DNA of 29,159 bases, from the NCBI GenBank assembly GCA_031553615.1, contig JAVBLJ010000063.1, forward strand, positions 1-29,159, in the 5' to 3' direction. Both the position numbers and the translations under genes were made by a program. The notes beneath the pieces were generated by a model. It was not told where the DNA came from. It searched no databases and worked only from the letters and a program-made list of their open reading frames with translations. The DNA comes from WQXF01 sp031553615. GTDB lineage: Bacteria > Bacillota > Clostridia > Christensenellales > Aristaeellaceae. Positions 6,127 through 14,187 of this stretch are shown piece by piece (within the stretch, counting starts at the first letter, position 1; each line of letters begins with the position of its first letter).

Positions 6127-7500
6127 TCACGCGCTCAGCTTCCCGCCCTCGGTATCGATGATTTGCAATATGTTGATCTCCTGCCCGCGCACCGCGTCGA
6201 TGTACACTAGGTAATACCGGCCCGCCCAGGTGCCGCCGAACTCGTAGCAGAGGCGCTCGCCCTGCTCGGTGGGGATCACGCACATGCGGGTGCGGTCGAT
6301 GGCCAGCCGGTCACTGACCATTTGGGCGGCCTCCTCCTTGGTGATGCTGGGGCGGGTGAGCGTGCGTGCATGGTGGTTCATCAGGAAGTTGTTGGCCTCC
6401 CAGCCCACGACGGCTCCGGTATCCATGCGCACCTGCACCTTGATGAGGTCCGGATAGAGCAGTACCTCATCCTGCGAGGCCGCAAAGTTGACAATGGCCA
6501 GCCCATCGTATGTCTGCCAGTAGTTGGGTTCCATGTGTCCAAACCCGTGCAAGCTCAGGAATTCGTAGGCCTTTACCGCACACTCGCCCACGTCCAGCCC
6601 ACCGCCGAAATTCGCCATCTCCGGCATGATCCAAAGAATCTTACCACCCTGCTGGGTTACCTGCACGTTGAGCGTCCCATCGTTGGTGAGCAGGGAAACG
6701 CCAAAGGTGGGGATGATGCCTTGGGTGTTGATGCCCTGACCAATCTGTTGCACGCGCTCGCGGCCCACGAAGTCAGCGGCGATCTCCAGCGCTTGCTCCT
6801 GGGTAATGCTCTCTAGCCCCGCTAGCGCCAACGGCGGTCCCTGATGCTTCCCATCGGAGAACGGCCCATCGTACACCAGCGAAGGGTAGTCGATGCCGTT
6901 GCTGTTTCCGGCCATCCGCTCGATGGGCGAGGCTCCCTCCTGCGGGTCCTGCCAAAAGAGCTGATCCGTTGATTCCATCAAGGCCTTCCCGCTGGCGATG
7001 TCGGCCTCGGCGTCGCGCATCTGCTGGTTGAGCTGCGCACAGTTGTTCATCATGGATTCCAGCTGCATCAAATCCTGATCGGAAAGCGGCCGCCCCTGCG
7101 TGATGTTCTGCGAAAGCACCCCGGCGTAATCGCCCAGCTGGTTCACAAACTTGATGGTGCCGCTCACCGCCTGGTGTCGAAGCGGAAGCTGCGCCAGGTT
7201 GGTCTGCACGTCCTCGGCCTGGCGCTTGAGGTCGCCAAGCAGCAGGTCGCCCTGGCTCGCCCCCGAGGAGACCAGTAGCTTGCCCAGGCGCACCTCGATG
7301 TCGGCCATCTTGCCCACCACTTCATATACCGCGCGCTGCTGCGCGGTAAGCACCTGCTGCTGCAGTAGACGCACCGCCCGCTGCTGCTGGATGCCCCATA
7401 TGCCCAGCCCGATGGCTGCCGCCGCCAATAGCGCGATGACCGCCCCGGCCACCCACCTCGTGCTACGCTCCCCCGCCAGGCTTTGCCCCTGCTCGTCCAT
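6127..7500 (-). CDS. ypeB: Germination protein YpeB
   Basis: YpeB is the partner of the cortex-lytic enzyme SleB: each protects the other in the dormant spore, and YpeB is cleaved on germination. The 457-residue protein has a membrane anchor at about residues 16-36, a helical N-terminal half rich in Gln and Leu, then the signature NSNGIDYPSLVYDGPFSD and C-terminal PepSY-like repeats (for example TQEQALEIAADFVG and TKEEAAQMVSDRLAI). I place the start at the ATG 7498-7500, which has GGAGGG eight bases upstream; the frame is open further but that extension lies inside sleB. It begins 11 bases after the sleB stop, the usual sleB-ypeB order. In other spore formers this operon is expressed in the forespore under SigG; no clear promoter of its own is visible. 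Confidence 0.95.
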   Translation of the reverse strand: MDEQGQSLAGERSTRWVAGAVIALLAAAAIGLGIWGIQQQRAVRLLQQQVLTAQQRAVYEVVGKMADIEVRLGKLLVSSGASQGDLLLGDLKRQAEDVQTNLAQLPLRHQAVSGTIKFVNQLGDYAGVLSQNITQGRPLSDQDLMQLESMMNNCAQLNQQMRDAEADIASGKALMESTDQLFWQDPQEGASPIERMAGNSNGIDYPSLVYDGPFSDGKHQGPPLALAGLESITQEQALEIAADFVGRERVQQIGQGINTQGIIPTFGVSLLTNDGTLNVQVTQQGGKILWIMPEMANFGGGLDVGECAVKAYEFLSLHGFGHMEPNYWQTYDGLAIVNFAASQDEVLLYPDLIKVQVRMDTGAVVGWEANNFLMNHHARTLTRPSITKEEAAQMVSDRLAIDRTRMCVIPTEQGERLCYEFGGTWAGRYYLVYIDAVRGQEINILQIIDTEGGKLSA

Positions 7501-7511
7501 GTCCAGCCCTC

Positions 7512-8207
7512 CTACACCGCAAAGTTGTGTTTGCCTATGCTCAGCTGGATCTTCCGTGACCAAATCCAATCGCTGGTGGCCGTACTGGGGTTGTAGTAAT
7601 AGAGGCAGCCGCCGCTTGGGTCCCAGCCGTTCATCGCATCCCGGGCGGCGCGCAGCGAATCGCTATCGGGCTTCAGGTTGATCTGCCCGTCGGCCACGCA
7701 ATCGAACGCGCCGGGCTGGTAGATGACGCTTGAAATGGTGTTGGGAAAGCTGGAGCTGCGCACGCGGTTGAGCACCACCGCACCCACCGCCACCTTGCCC
7801 GTGTAGGGCTCACCCCGCGCCTCCCCGTGGATCAGCCGCGCAAGCAGCTGCACCTCGTTGGTACTGTAGCCGCTAGCGGGCACCACCTGCTGCGCGCTGC
7901 TTCCGCCCGAAAGCTGCACGCCCATGGCAGCCGCCGTAGAGCTGCCCACCACGCCATCTGCGGTCAGCCCGTTCTTGCGCTGAAATTTCACCACGGCGTT
8001 ATAGGTGCTCTGCCCATACACGCCATCCACCGCACCCTCGTAGTATCCCCACTGCTTTAGCTTGCGCTGCACCGCGCTCACGCTCTCGCCGCGCGAACCC
8101 CAGTAGAGGCTTTGCGCCGCCTCCACCCACTGCATACTGGCGCAGAACAGCGTCACCATCAATACAATGAACGCGGCAACCCGCTTTCCCCGTGTCATGG
8201 TCTGCAT
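7512..8207 (-). CDS. sleB: Spore cortex-lytic enzyme SleB
   Basis: The 231-residue protein hydrolyses spore cortex peptidoglycan (muramic-delta-lactam-containing) during germination as a lytic transglycosylase. Residues 1-30 form a signal peptide ending in VEAAQ. A peptidoglycan-binding domain follows (about 38-97, LKQWGYYEGAVDGVYGQST). The catalytic SleB/hydrolase_2 domain runs from about 115 to the end, with LLARLIHGEARGEPYTGK carrying the expected catalytic glutamate E129, then VGAVVLNRV and the C-terminal segment GGCLYYYNPSTATSDWIWS. The ATG at 8207 follows GGGAGGG at a good distance. It sits between spoIIR and ypeB with gaps of 48 and 11 bases. Confidence 0.95.
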   Translation of the reverse strand: MQTMTRGKRVAAFIVLMVTLFCASMQWVEAAQSLYWGSRGESVSAVQRKLKQWGYYEGAVDGVYGQSTYNAVVKFQRKNGLTADGVVGSSTAAAMGVQLSGGSSAQQVVPASGYSTNEVQLLARLIHGEARGEPYTGKVAVGAVVLNRVRSSSFPNTISSVIYQPGAFDCVADGQINLKPDSDSLRAARDAMNGWDPSGGCLYYYNPSTATSDWIWSRKIQLSIGKHNFAV

Positions 8208-8255
8208 TGCGTTCCCTCCCGCTCGGAATCCATTTGTACCCTTCGCGTAACCGCT

Positions 8256-8849
8256 CTACTCAAACAGCGAGCACAGCCAACCCCACAGCGCGCCAGTAAA
8301 TTGCGGCTCCGCCGCAGGCTCCGGCGCGCCGGATACGGGCAGCGCTTGCTGCTGCGTGGCCGTGCAGTCCGCATCGACCAGGCAGAGCGCCGGGTACATC
8401 ACGCACCACCAATTCCGCCCCGCCCCGCCGCCGATCACCACGCGCAGCGCGGGGTAGATACCCGCCGGAACCACGGTATCCCCATAGACCCGCGTGGGAA
8501 AATCGTAGGGGCCGAAGGTAACCGTCACCTCGCCCATCTCCCCCATCGCACGCGCCGTGTCCCGCGCCGTGTGCTCTATCTCCCCCAGGTTGGCCTCGAT
8601 GGCCGCTGATGCCTCCTCAAAGGAATCGGCCTGCAGGCGCGCGCCAAACTCCTCCAGAAGCGCATCGCGCACCGCCAATTTGATGCGCTGATCGGCTTCA
8701 CCATCGCTGCGCGCGATCACATGAAAGCGAATCATCTCGCCCTGCCAAAGCGCCGCCTGCGCCTCACCCGCCCCAGCCCCCGTGTTCAACCCAATGCCCA
8801 GCGCGCACACCGCGCCGATGATCGCAAAAAAAGCGCGACCCCTGTGCAT
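8256..8849 (-). CDS. spoIIR: Stage II sporulation protein R
   Basis: SpoIIR is the secreted forespore signal that triggers SpoIIGA-dependent processing of pro-SigE in the mother cell. The 197-residue protein has an N-terminal hydrophobic segment (about residues 6-31) and the family hallmarks IRFHVIARSDGEADQRIKL, AVRDALLEEF and YPALRVVIGGGAGRNWWCV. The ATG at 8847-8849 follows GAGGAGGG; the frame extends 16 codons further without support. A very good SigF-type promoter lies 29-57 bases upstream. It is followed at 48 bases by sleB, so some sleB transcription may read through, although sleB is normally a later gene. Confidence 0.95.
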   Translation of the reverse strand: MHRGRAFFAIIGAVCALGIGLNTGAGAGEAQAALWQGEMIRFHVIARSDGEADQRIKLAVRDALLEEFGARLQADSFEEASAAIEANLGEIEHTARDTARAMGEMGEVTVTFGPYDFPTRVYGDTVVPAGIYPALRVVIGGGAGRNWWCVMYPALCLVDADCTATQQQALPVSGAPEPAAEPQFTGALWGWLCSLFE

Positions 8850-8877
8850 ACCATCCCTCCTCGATATCGGATGGTAA

Positions 8878-8906
8878 CAGTGTCGCCGCTTTAGCAAGTT
8901 TTATGC
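8878..8906 (-). promoter_or_regulatory. SigF-type promoter of spoIIR
   Basis: On the minus strand GCATA (complement of 8902-8906) is followed after 14 bases by GGCGACACTG (complement of 8878-8887). These match the forespore SigF consensus GYATA and GGNNANANTR at every defined position; the spacer is one base shorter than the usual 15. SpoIIR is a known SigF target in Bacillus. Confidence 0.65.
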
Positions 8907-8943
8907 ATTTTCCCAGGCCGTATCCCAGCCCCGTCAAAAAGCG

Positions 8944-9825
8944 CTATTCCTCCATCAGGATGCCCTCCCGGGCGCTTGAGGCGATCCACACCGAACGGTA
9001 GCTCTTCCGAAGCACTTCGAGGGCGGTGCGTGCATCGCGCGCCGTGGCGTACACGCCAAACACTGCGGAACCGCTGCCCGTCATCTGTGCGCGCAACGCC
9101 CCGGTTGTGGCGATGCGATCGACGCACTGGGCTATCTCGGGCCGAATCGCGGCGGCCACCGGCTGCAGCGCATTGCCCATAGCGGTGGCCAGCTCCTGGA
9201 TATCCCCGGCCTGCAGCGCCGCCATGGCTGCATCGTTGCGCGGGCGATCACGCGGATCGATTTGGTCGGCGCGCAGGCTGGTGAACACATCCTTGGTGGA
9301 AAGCCCCCGGCAGGGCTGCACCACCACCAGCCAGTAGGTGCGCGGGGTTTCCAGTGGGCGCAGCACCTCGCCGACGCCGCCAGCGCGCTGCAACCCGCCC
9401 TGCACGCAAAAGGGCACATCGGCGCCGATGGTCAGGCCGATGCACTCCAGCTCTTCGGCGGAAAGGCCCAAGCCCCACAGCCGATTGAGCCCCACCAGCG
9501 CCGCCGCCGCATCAGCACTGCCGCCGCCCATGCCCGCGCCCACGGGAATGCGCTTCTCCAGCGCCATGCGCGCGCCCAGCGCCGTACCGGTCGCCTCCTG
9601 CAACGCGCGCGCCGCGCGGAGCACCAGGTTCTTCTCGTCCACACGCACGCGCGGCCAACCGCGCATCTCCAGGCTCAGCTGCGGAGCCGGTTCCACAATC
9701 AGCGTATCCTGCAGCGTCACCGATTGCAGCAGCATGTCCATTTCGTGGTAGCCATCCAGCCGCTTGCCCAGCACATCCAGCGTCCAATTGATCTTGGCCC
9801 GCGCCTGCACGCGCAGTTTGCCCAT
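8944..9825 (-). CDS. ispE: 4-diphosphocytidyl-2-C-methyl-D-erythritol kinase IspE
   Basis: IspE phosphorylates the 2-hydroxyl of CDP-methylerythritol with ATP in the MEP route to isoprenoid precursors. The 293-residue protein is full length. AKINWTLDVLGKR (K11 at the active site) opens the GHMP-kinase fold, the ATP-binding glycine-rich loop PVGAGMGGGSADAAA lies at residues 94-107, and the catalytic aspartate is D136 in GADVPF. A third GHMP motif, MTGSGSAVFGVY, lies near the C-terminus. I chose the ATG at 9825 because AGGTGAGG lies just upstream and the family normally starts a few residues before AKIN; an upstream in-frame ATG at 9843 is the alternative. It lies between a terminator upstream and the spoIIR promoter downstream. 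Confidence 0.95.
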   Translation of the reverse strand: MGKLRVQARAKINWTLDVLGKRLDGYHEMDMLLQSVTLQDTLIVEPAPQLSLEMRGWPRVRVDEKNLVLRAARALQEATGTALGARMALEKRIPVGAGMGGGSADAAAALVGLNRLWGLGLSAEELECIGLTIGADVPFCVQGGLQRAGGVGEVLRPLETPRTYWLVVVQPCRGLSTKDVFTSLRADQIDPRDRPRNDAAMAALQAGDIQELATAMGNALQPVAAAIRPEIAQCVDRIATTGALRAQMTGSGSAVFGVYATARDARTALEVLRKSYRSVWIASSAREGILMEE

Positions 9826-9865
9826 AACCCTCACCTCATCCATCTCCAGGCCTCACCTATTTCCA

Positions 9866-9901
9866 GCGAAAAGACCCTGCGTGGACAAGCCGCGCAGGGT
9901 C
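9866..9901 (-). terminator. Terminator of the EF-G-like gene
   Basis: On the minus strand a perfect 9-bp stem GACCCTGCG/CGCAGGGTC with an 11-base loop is followed by TTTTCGC. It begins 25 bases after the stop of the EF-G-like gene. Confidence 0.8.
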
Positions 9902-9925
9902 CATAAAGCCAATCTCTGAAAAGGA

Positions 9926-12010
9926 TTATTCGTCCTCTTCGTCCTCTTCCTCGGACTTGTGCGCCTCGATGATCTTGCTCGCCACCATGGCGGGCACTTC
10001 CTCGTAGCGCTCGTACGTCATGGCAAAAGAGCCGCGCGCCTGGGTCATGGAGCGCAGATCGGTGGCGTACTTGAACATTTCGGCCAGCGGCACCTCGGCC
10101 ACCACCTGCTGCATGCCATCCACCTGGTTCATGCCCAGGATACGGCCGCGGCGCTTGGTGATATCGCCGATAATATCGCCCATGTTCTCATCGGGCACCA
10201 TGACCTCGACGTGGTTGATGGGCTCCAGCAGCACCGGGCCAGCCTCCACGCACTTTTTGTACGCGAGGCGGGCAGCGGTCTTAAACGCCATTTCGGAGGA
10301 ATCGACTGCGTGGTAGGAACCGTCGTAGAGCTTGGCGCGCAGGCCCACCATCGGGTAGCCCGCGAGCACGCCCTTGGGCAGATTCTCGCGCAGGCCCTTT
10401 TCCACCGAGGGGATGAAGTTGCGCGGCACCACACCGCCGACCACCGCATCCACAAACTCGAAATCGGTCGAGCCATCGCCGATGGGCGAGAACTCGATGC
10501 GCACATGACCAAACTGGCCGTGTCCGCCCGATTGTTTCTTGTGGCGGCCTTCGGCCTGGATCGTCTTGCGAATGCTCTCGCGGTAGGGGATGCGCGGATC
10601 CTTCAGCACGGCCTCGGCGCCGAACTTGCTGGCCAGCTTTTGACGCACCACTTCCAGGTGCAGCTCGCCCTGACCGTTGAGCAGGGTTTCGAGGGTCTCG
10701 ACGTTCTTTTCGAGCGTGAAGGAAGGATCCTCCTCCTGCAAGCGATGCAGGCCGGAGAACACCTTGTCTTCCTCGCCGGCCTTCTTGGCCGAAACGGCCA
10801 GCGCAATGGCCGGAGCCGGGAACACGATTTCCGGATAGCGAATCGGTTTACCCGCGTCGCACAGCGTATCGCCGGTGCTGGTGAACTGCAGCTTGGCCAG
10901 CGCGCCGATATCGCCCGCATTCAAGGTCTCGGCGGCGGTCTGCTTCTTGCCGCGCATAAAGGAGAGGTTGCTCGCCTTTTCCGGCTTATCCTGGTTGGCG
11001 TTGTAAATCTGCAAACCGCTGGTCAGCGTGCCAGAGAGCACCTTGATCAGCGAAAGCTTGCCCACAAACGGGTCGGCCAGGGTCTTGAACACCTGGGCGG
11101 AGAAGGGGCCTTCGTTGGCGCACACGCGCTGGGCTTCGGCATTGGTCTTGGTGTCGATGCCCTGGTGTGTGCGGCCCGCCGGGGAGGGCATGTACTGGGC
11201 AATGGCGAACATCAGCGGCGCAACGCCGATCCCGTTCAGCGCCGAAACCGGCGCAACCGGCACCACCGTTCCATCGAGCGCACCGGCGGAAAGGCCCTGC
11301 AGCAGCTCCTCGTCGGTCAGCTCGCCGCTTTCAAAGTATTTTTCCATCAGCTCTTCGGAAGTGCCCGCGGCCGCTTCCTTGATGCTCTCGCGCGCCGCTT
11401 CCACCGCTGCCTGCATGTTGGCGGGAATCGGCACTTCCTTCATGGTTTTGCCCGCGCCCTCAAAGGCCTTCATGGCAATGACGTCCACCACGCCCTTGAG
11501 CGCGGGGCCCTGGCCGATGGGCAGGATCAGCGGCACGACGCTGGTGCCGAAATGCTCGCGCAGGCCCACCAGCACCTTGTCGAAATCGACGTGCTCGCGA
11601 TCCATTTGGTTGACGGCGATAAATTTCGCCAGCTTGTTTTTTTCGGAGAGCGACCAGGCCTTCTCGGTGCCGACCACCACGCCCGAAGGCGCGCCGACCA
11701 CGATAAGCGCACCTTCGGCGGCACGCAGCGGGCCCATCATTTCCCCAATGAAATCGAAGTAACCGGGCACGTCGAGGAAGTTGAGCTTGCGCTTGGCAAA
11801 CTCCACCGGCACCACCGAGGCGCTGATGGAGATATGACGCTTAACCTCTTCAGGATCAAAATCCGAAACCGTGGAACCATCTTCGATTCGGCCTTGGCGA
11901 TCCACGGCGCCGGTGGCGAAAAGCATCGCTTCCAGCAGGGTCGACTTGCCCTCGCTGCCATGGCCGATTACTGCAATGTTGCGGATGTTCTCTGCTTGAT
12001 AATCCTTCAT
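9926..12010 (-). CDS. EF-G-like translational GTPase (EF-G2 type paralogue)
   Basis: The 694-residue protein has the five-domain layout of EF-G but belongs to the divergent EF-G-like group rather than the canonical factor. The P-loop is GHGSEGKST (residues 16-24), switch I region carries DGSTVSDFDPEE, G3 is DVPGY (80-84) and G4 is NQMD (134-137). The C-terminal half has the domain IV/V segments SGGHGQFGHV and GRILGMNQVDGMQQVVAEVP. The residue after DxPG, normally the catalytic histidine of translational GTPases, is tyrosine here, as in other members of this group. The ATG at 12010 follows AGGAGGATCAGGT; 45 further codons upstream belong to the leader. The C-terminus is a run of Glu and Asp. 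Its role is not established; canonical translocation is unlikely to be its main job. Confidence 0.9.
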   Translation of the reverse strand: MKDYQAENIRNIAVIGHGSEGKSTLLEAMLFATGAVDRQGRIEDGSTVSDFDPEEVKRHISISASVVPVEFAKRKLNFLDVPGYFDFIGEMMGPLRAAEGALIVVGAPSGVVVGTEKAWSLSEKNKLAKFIAVNQMDREHVDFDKVLVGLREHFGTSVVPLILPIGQGPALKGVVDVIAMKAFEGAGKTMKEVPIPANMQAAVEAARESIKEAAAGTSEELMEKYFESGELTDEELLQGLSAGALDGTVVPVAPVSALNGIGVAPLMFAIAQYMPSPAGRTHQGIDTKTNAEAQRVCANEGPFSAQVFKTLADPFVGKLSLIKVLSGTLTSGLQIYNANQDKPEKASNLSFMRGKKQTAAETLNAGDIGALAKLQFTSTGDTLCDAGKPIRYPEIVFPAPAIALAVSAKKAGEEDKVFSGLHRLQEEDPSFTLEKNVETLETLLNGQGELHLEVVRQKLASKFGAEAVLKDPRIPYRESIRKTIQAEGRHKKQSGGHGQFGHVRIEFSPIGDGSTDFEFVDAVVGGVVPRNFIPSVEKGLRENLPKGVLAGYPMVGLRAKLYDGSYHAVDSSEMAFKTAARLAYKKCVEAGPVLLEPINHVEVMVPDENMGDIIGDITKRRGRILGMNQVDGMQQVVAEVPLAEMFKYATDLRSMTQARGSFAMTYERYEEVPAMVASKIIEAHKSEEEDEEDE

Positions 12011-12143
12011 ACCTGATCCTCCTATCCACGTCATCCAATTCCACGCTCTTTTTGCGCCTTGGTATGGATGCGAAAATGCACGGAAAAACCGCACATATGC
12101 TCGCAGGCTGGGTATGCGTTCCCCCAGCATGCACTTGTCGACC

Positions 12144-12172
12144 ATTATACCTGAAATGGTGCAAAAAGAAAA
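12144..12172 (-). promoter_or_regulatory. Promoter of the EF-G-like gene
   Basis: A perfect TATAAT -10 box (complement of 12144-12149) is followed by a leader of about 127 bases before the start codon at 12010. The -35 box 17 bases away (TTTTCT) is weak. Confidence 0.55.
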
Positions 12173-12217
12173 GATTTTTTTGGCATCATGCCGATAATAC
12201 GCCCAAAATGCCCCCGC

Positions 12218-12241
12218 AAAAATGCAGCCGGTTGCCCGGGC
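12218..12241 (-). terminator. Possible terminator of the murI operon
   Basis: Just after the stop of the TIM-barrel gene, GCCCGG and CCGGC pair on the minus strand around a GCAA loop (one bulge), followed within four bases by TTTTT. The stem is short. Confidence 0.45.
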
Positions 12242-12244
12242 AAA

Positions 12245-12922
12245 CTACTCGCCCTCGGGCTCGTTTTCGCGGCGGCGGTAGGTGTCCATCAGCGTTTTGA
12301 ACAGCGTGCCGTTGGAGGGGGGCGTCCAGGTGATGGCGTTCGCCCCGGCCTCGATGGTTTCGAGTATGGTCTCCTCGCTGGGCCCGCCAGTGGCCAGTAT
12401 GGGCGTGTGAGGATGCTTGGCGCGTATCGCGCGCACAATATCGGCGGTCTGCTGCGCGCCGCTCACGTTGAATATGCTCGCGCCCGCTTCGAGCCGGGCC
12501 TGGAAATCGGTGCGATCGGATACCACGGTCACCACGATGGGGATATCGACCATCAGCCGCAGCCGCGCAATCGTCTCGTCGCTGGTGGGCGCATTGACCA
12601 CCACCCCCATCGCGCCCTGGAATTCGGCATCGCGCGCCAAATCCACCACCCGCTTGCCGCCGGTAATGCCGCCGCCCACCCCGCAGAATACCGGCATTTC
12701 CGATACCATCATGATGGCATGGGTGATGGCCGGTTGCGGCGTGAAGGGGTACACGGCGATCACCGCATCAGCGTTCACGTTCTTGATGATGGCTACATCG
12801 GTGGAGAACACCAGCGAGCGAATCAGCTTGCCGAATATGCGGATGCCCGATGCCTGGGCGATCACCGAAGGAACCTCCAGGCTATGATCGCGCAGCTGGC
12901 CACGAATCTCCGGAATATGCAT
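12245..12922 (-). CDS. TIM-barrel protein of the ribulose-phosphate-binding type
   Basis: The 225-residue protein matches a conserved clostridial family usually labelled only 'hydrolase'. Its strands and loops fit a small phosphate-binding TIM barrel: FSTDVAIIKNVNADAVIAVY, VFCGVGGGITGGKRVVDLA, a GAMGVVVNAP segment, IPIVVTVVSDRTD, GASIFNVSGA and the phosphate-loop-like ILATGGPSEETI followed by GANAITWTPPS. The substrate and reaction are unknown. The ATG at 12922 is preferred because GGGAGG lies seven bases upstream; an ATG six bases earlier is too close to that site. The start lies within the end of the DUF1361 gene (41-base overlap), so the two are translated together at the end of the murI gene set. 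Confidence 0.8.
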   Translation of the reverse strand: MHIPEIRGQLRDHSLEVPSVIAQASGIRIFGKLIRSLVFSTDVAIIKNVNADAVIAVYPFTPQPAITHAIMMVSEMPVFCGVGGGITGGKRVVDLARDAEFQGAMGVVVNAPTSDETIARLRLMVDIPIVVTVVSDRTDFQARLEAGASIFNVSGAQQTADIVRAIRAKHPHTPILATGGPSEETILETIEAGANAITWTPPSNGTLFKTLMDTYRRRENEPEGE

Positions 12923-13655
12923 CGTCATTCCTCCCAGCGTGCGGAGCGGCGGAGCGCTCCGGCTCTGTTTTTTCCTGCAAAGCATTCGGCTCGACGCGAT
13001 GAAACGCGCAGTAGACCGCATAAGAAAAGAAAACATATGCCGCAAAAATGAGCGAAACCTGCAGCGAAAACCAATGGGTATTGCGCGCGATGCCGCGCAG
13101 CAGCAGCTCAGGCTTCAACATATCCCAGGAGTTCAGGCGCAGGTACCGCCCCAAATACATGGCGTATCCGCTGCACAGGCTGATCCACCCAATCACGATC
13201 CACGAAGCCACCGCCCCCAGGCGCCGCCGCATGCGCAGGTGCACCAGCTGCAGCGAGTACAGGCCCATCACCGTGCCAAAGAATACGCCGAGCGCCAGGT
13301 GCATCAGCACAAACCACGGCCGCCAATCCGAAAGGATGCCGCCGGGTGTGCTGCTATAGAAGCGCAGGTAGGTGATGTGCATGAGGTCGGTAACCAAGTA
13401 GGGCGCGTTGGGAAAGAAGAAGAACCAGCATACGCCAAACAGCGCCGCCAGCACACCGCGCTCGCACAGATGCATTCCCAGCGCAAATAGCAGCGCCACC
13501 AGCGCTAGGAACACGTTCCACACCAGCAGATGGTGAATAAAGAACGCGTTGTTGCGCGCAATGGGGATGCTTACGGCAAAGTAGAGCGCGATGCCCAGGG
13601 CCATCCATCCCGCGTTTTTCGGCAGCCGCCCCAGCAGGACACGCGCCGCCTTCAT
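12882..13655 (-). CDS. DUF1361 multi-pass membrane protein
   Basis: The 257-residue protein has six or seven hydrophobic segments and the family hallmark FFFFPNAPYLVTDLMHI, together with SDWRPWFVLMHLALGVFFG and GYAMYLGRYLRLNSWD. The function of DUF1361 proteins is unknown. No ribosome binding site precedes the ATG at 13655, but it overlaps the stop of the upstream C_GCAxxG gene in an ATGA arrangement, so translation is probably coupled. A longer reading upstream lies inside that gene and is unlikely. The soluble C-terminal tail is polar and overlaps the start of the TIM-barrel gene. Confidence 0.85.
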   Translation of the reverse strand: MKAARVLLGRLPKNAGWMALGIALYFAVSIPIARNNAFFIHHLLVWNVFLALVALLFALGMHLCERGVLAALFGVCWFFFFPNAPYLVTDLMHITYLRFYSSTPGGILSDWRPWFVLMHLALGVFFGTVMGLYSLQLVHLRMRRRLGAVASWIVIGWISLCSGYAMYLGRYLRLNSWDMLKPELLLRGIARNTHWFSLQVSLIFAAYVFFSYAVYCAFHRVEPNALQEKTEPERSAAPHAGRNDDAYSGDSWPAARS

Positions 13656-14140
13656 GGGCGCGGATGGTTGGCGGCCAGGTAGCGACAGACCGCTGCAACC
13701 AGCGGCTCGCACACCGTCTCATGCTTGCCGCCCGCGCCGCGAAAAATCGCCTGCTGATCGGGGTCGCCGAAATCCTGCGCGCCCACGATGCCCCGGCAAT
13801 CCGGCGCGTCGCCCCGCTCCACGATGAACGTGTACAATGCCTTGCAAGCCGCCACGCAGGGCGCGCGATCGCCGCCCACCTCGCGGCCCATGAGCATGCC
13901 CAGCACCATCGCGCCGCCGGTATACGCGCCACAGGTGTACTGCATGCCCGCGATGCCCCCGCCGAAAGCGGTGGCGATGCGCGGCACCGCCGGGTTCTGC
14001 CAGCCGTAATAATCGGCCATGATAATCAGCACGCTCTCCGCGCAGTTGATACGCCCCGCGTGAAAATCGGCGATGCGCCGCTCCAGTATTTCCTCCAACG
14101 CTTGTCCATTCGAATGCCCCGCCTGTTTATCCGCGCTCAT
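13652..14140 (-). CDS. C_GCAxxG_C_C family probable redox protein
   Basis: The 162-residue protein has the pattern of the C_GCAxxG_C_C family, small proteins with conserved cysteines that are thought to be redox-active or metal-binding. Visible cysteines are C33 in INCAESV, C70 in the core motif YTCGAYTGGAMVLG, and further ones in APCVAACKAL, DCRGI, ETVCEP and AAVCRYL. The start at 14140 follows a purine-rich GGGGG...GAGAG stretch. It begins 47 bases after murI and its stop overlaps the DUF1361 start, placing it as the second gene of a four-gene set. What it reduces or binds is unknown. Confidence 0.85.
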   Translation of the reverse strand: MSADKQAGHSNGQALEEILERRIADFHAGRINCAESVLIIMADYYGWQNPAVPRIATAFGGGIAGMQYTCGAYTGGAMVLGMLMGREVGGDRAPCVAACKALYTFIVERGDAPDCRGIVGAQDFGDPDQQAIFRGAGGKHETVCEPLVAAVCRYLAANHPRP

Positions 14141-14187
14141 CTCTCGCGCCCCCTTATCCCTTGCATTCCGCCCGGCGGTCCACCTTT

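Noticed and set aside
9959..12016. A 685-codon open frame on the plus strand opposite the EF-G-like gene
   Set aside because: It is an antisense shadow caused by GC-rich codon bias: His-rich, low complexity, no family motifs and no ribosome binding site, whereas the minus strand encodes a clear GTPase.
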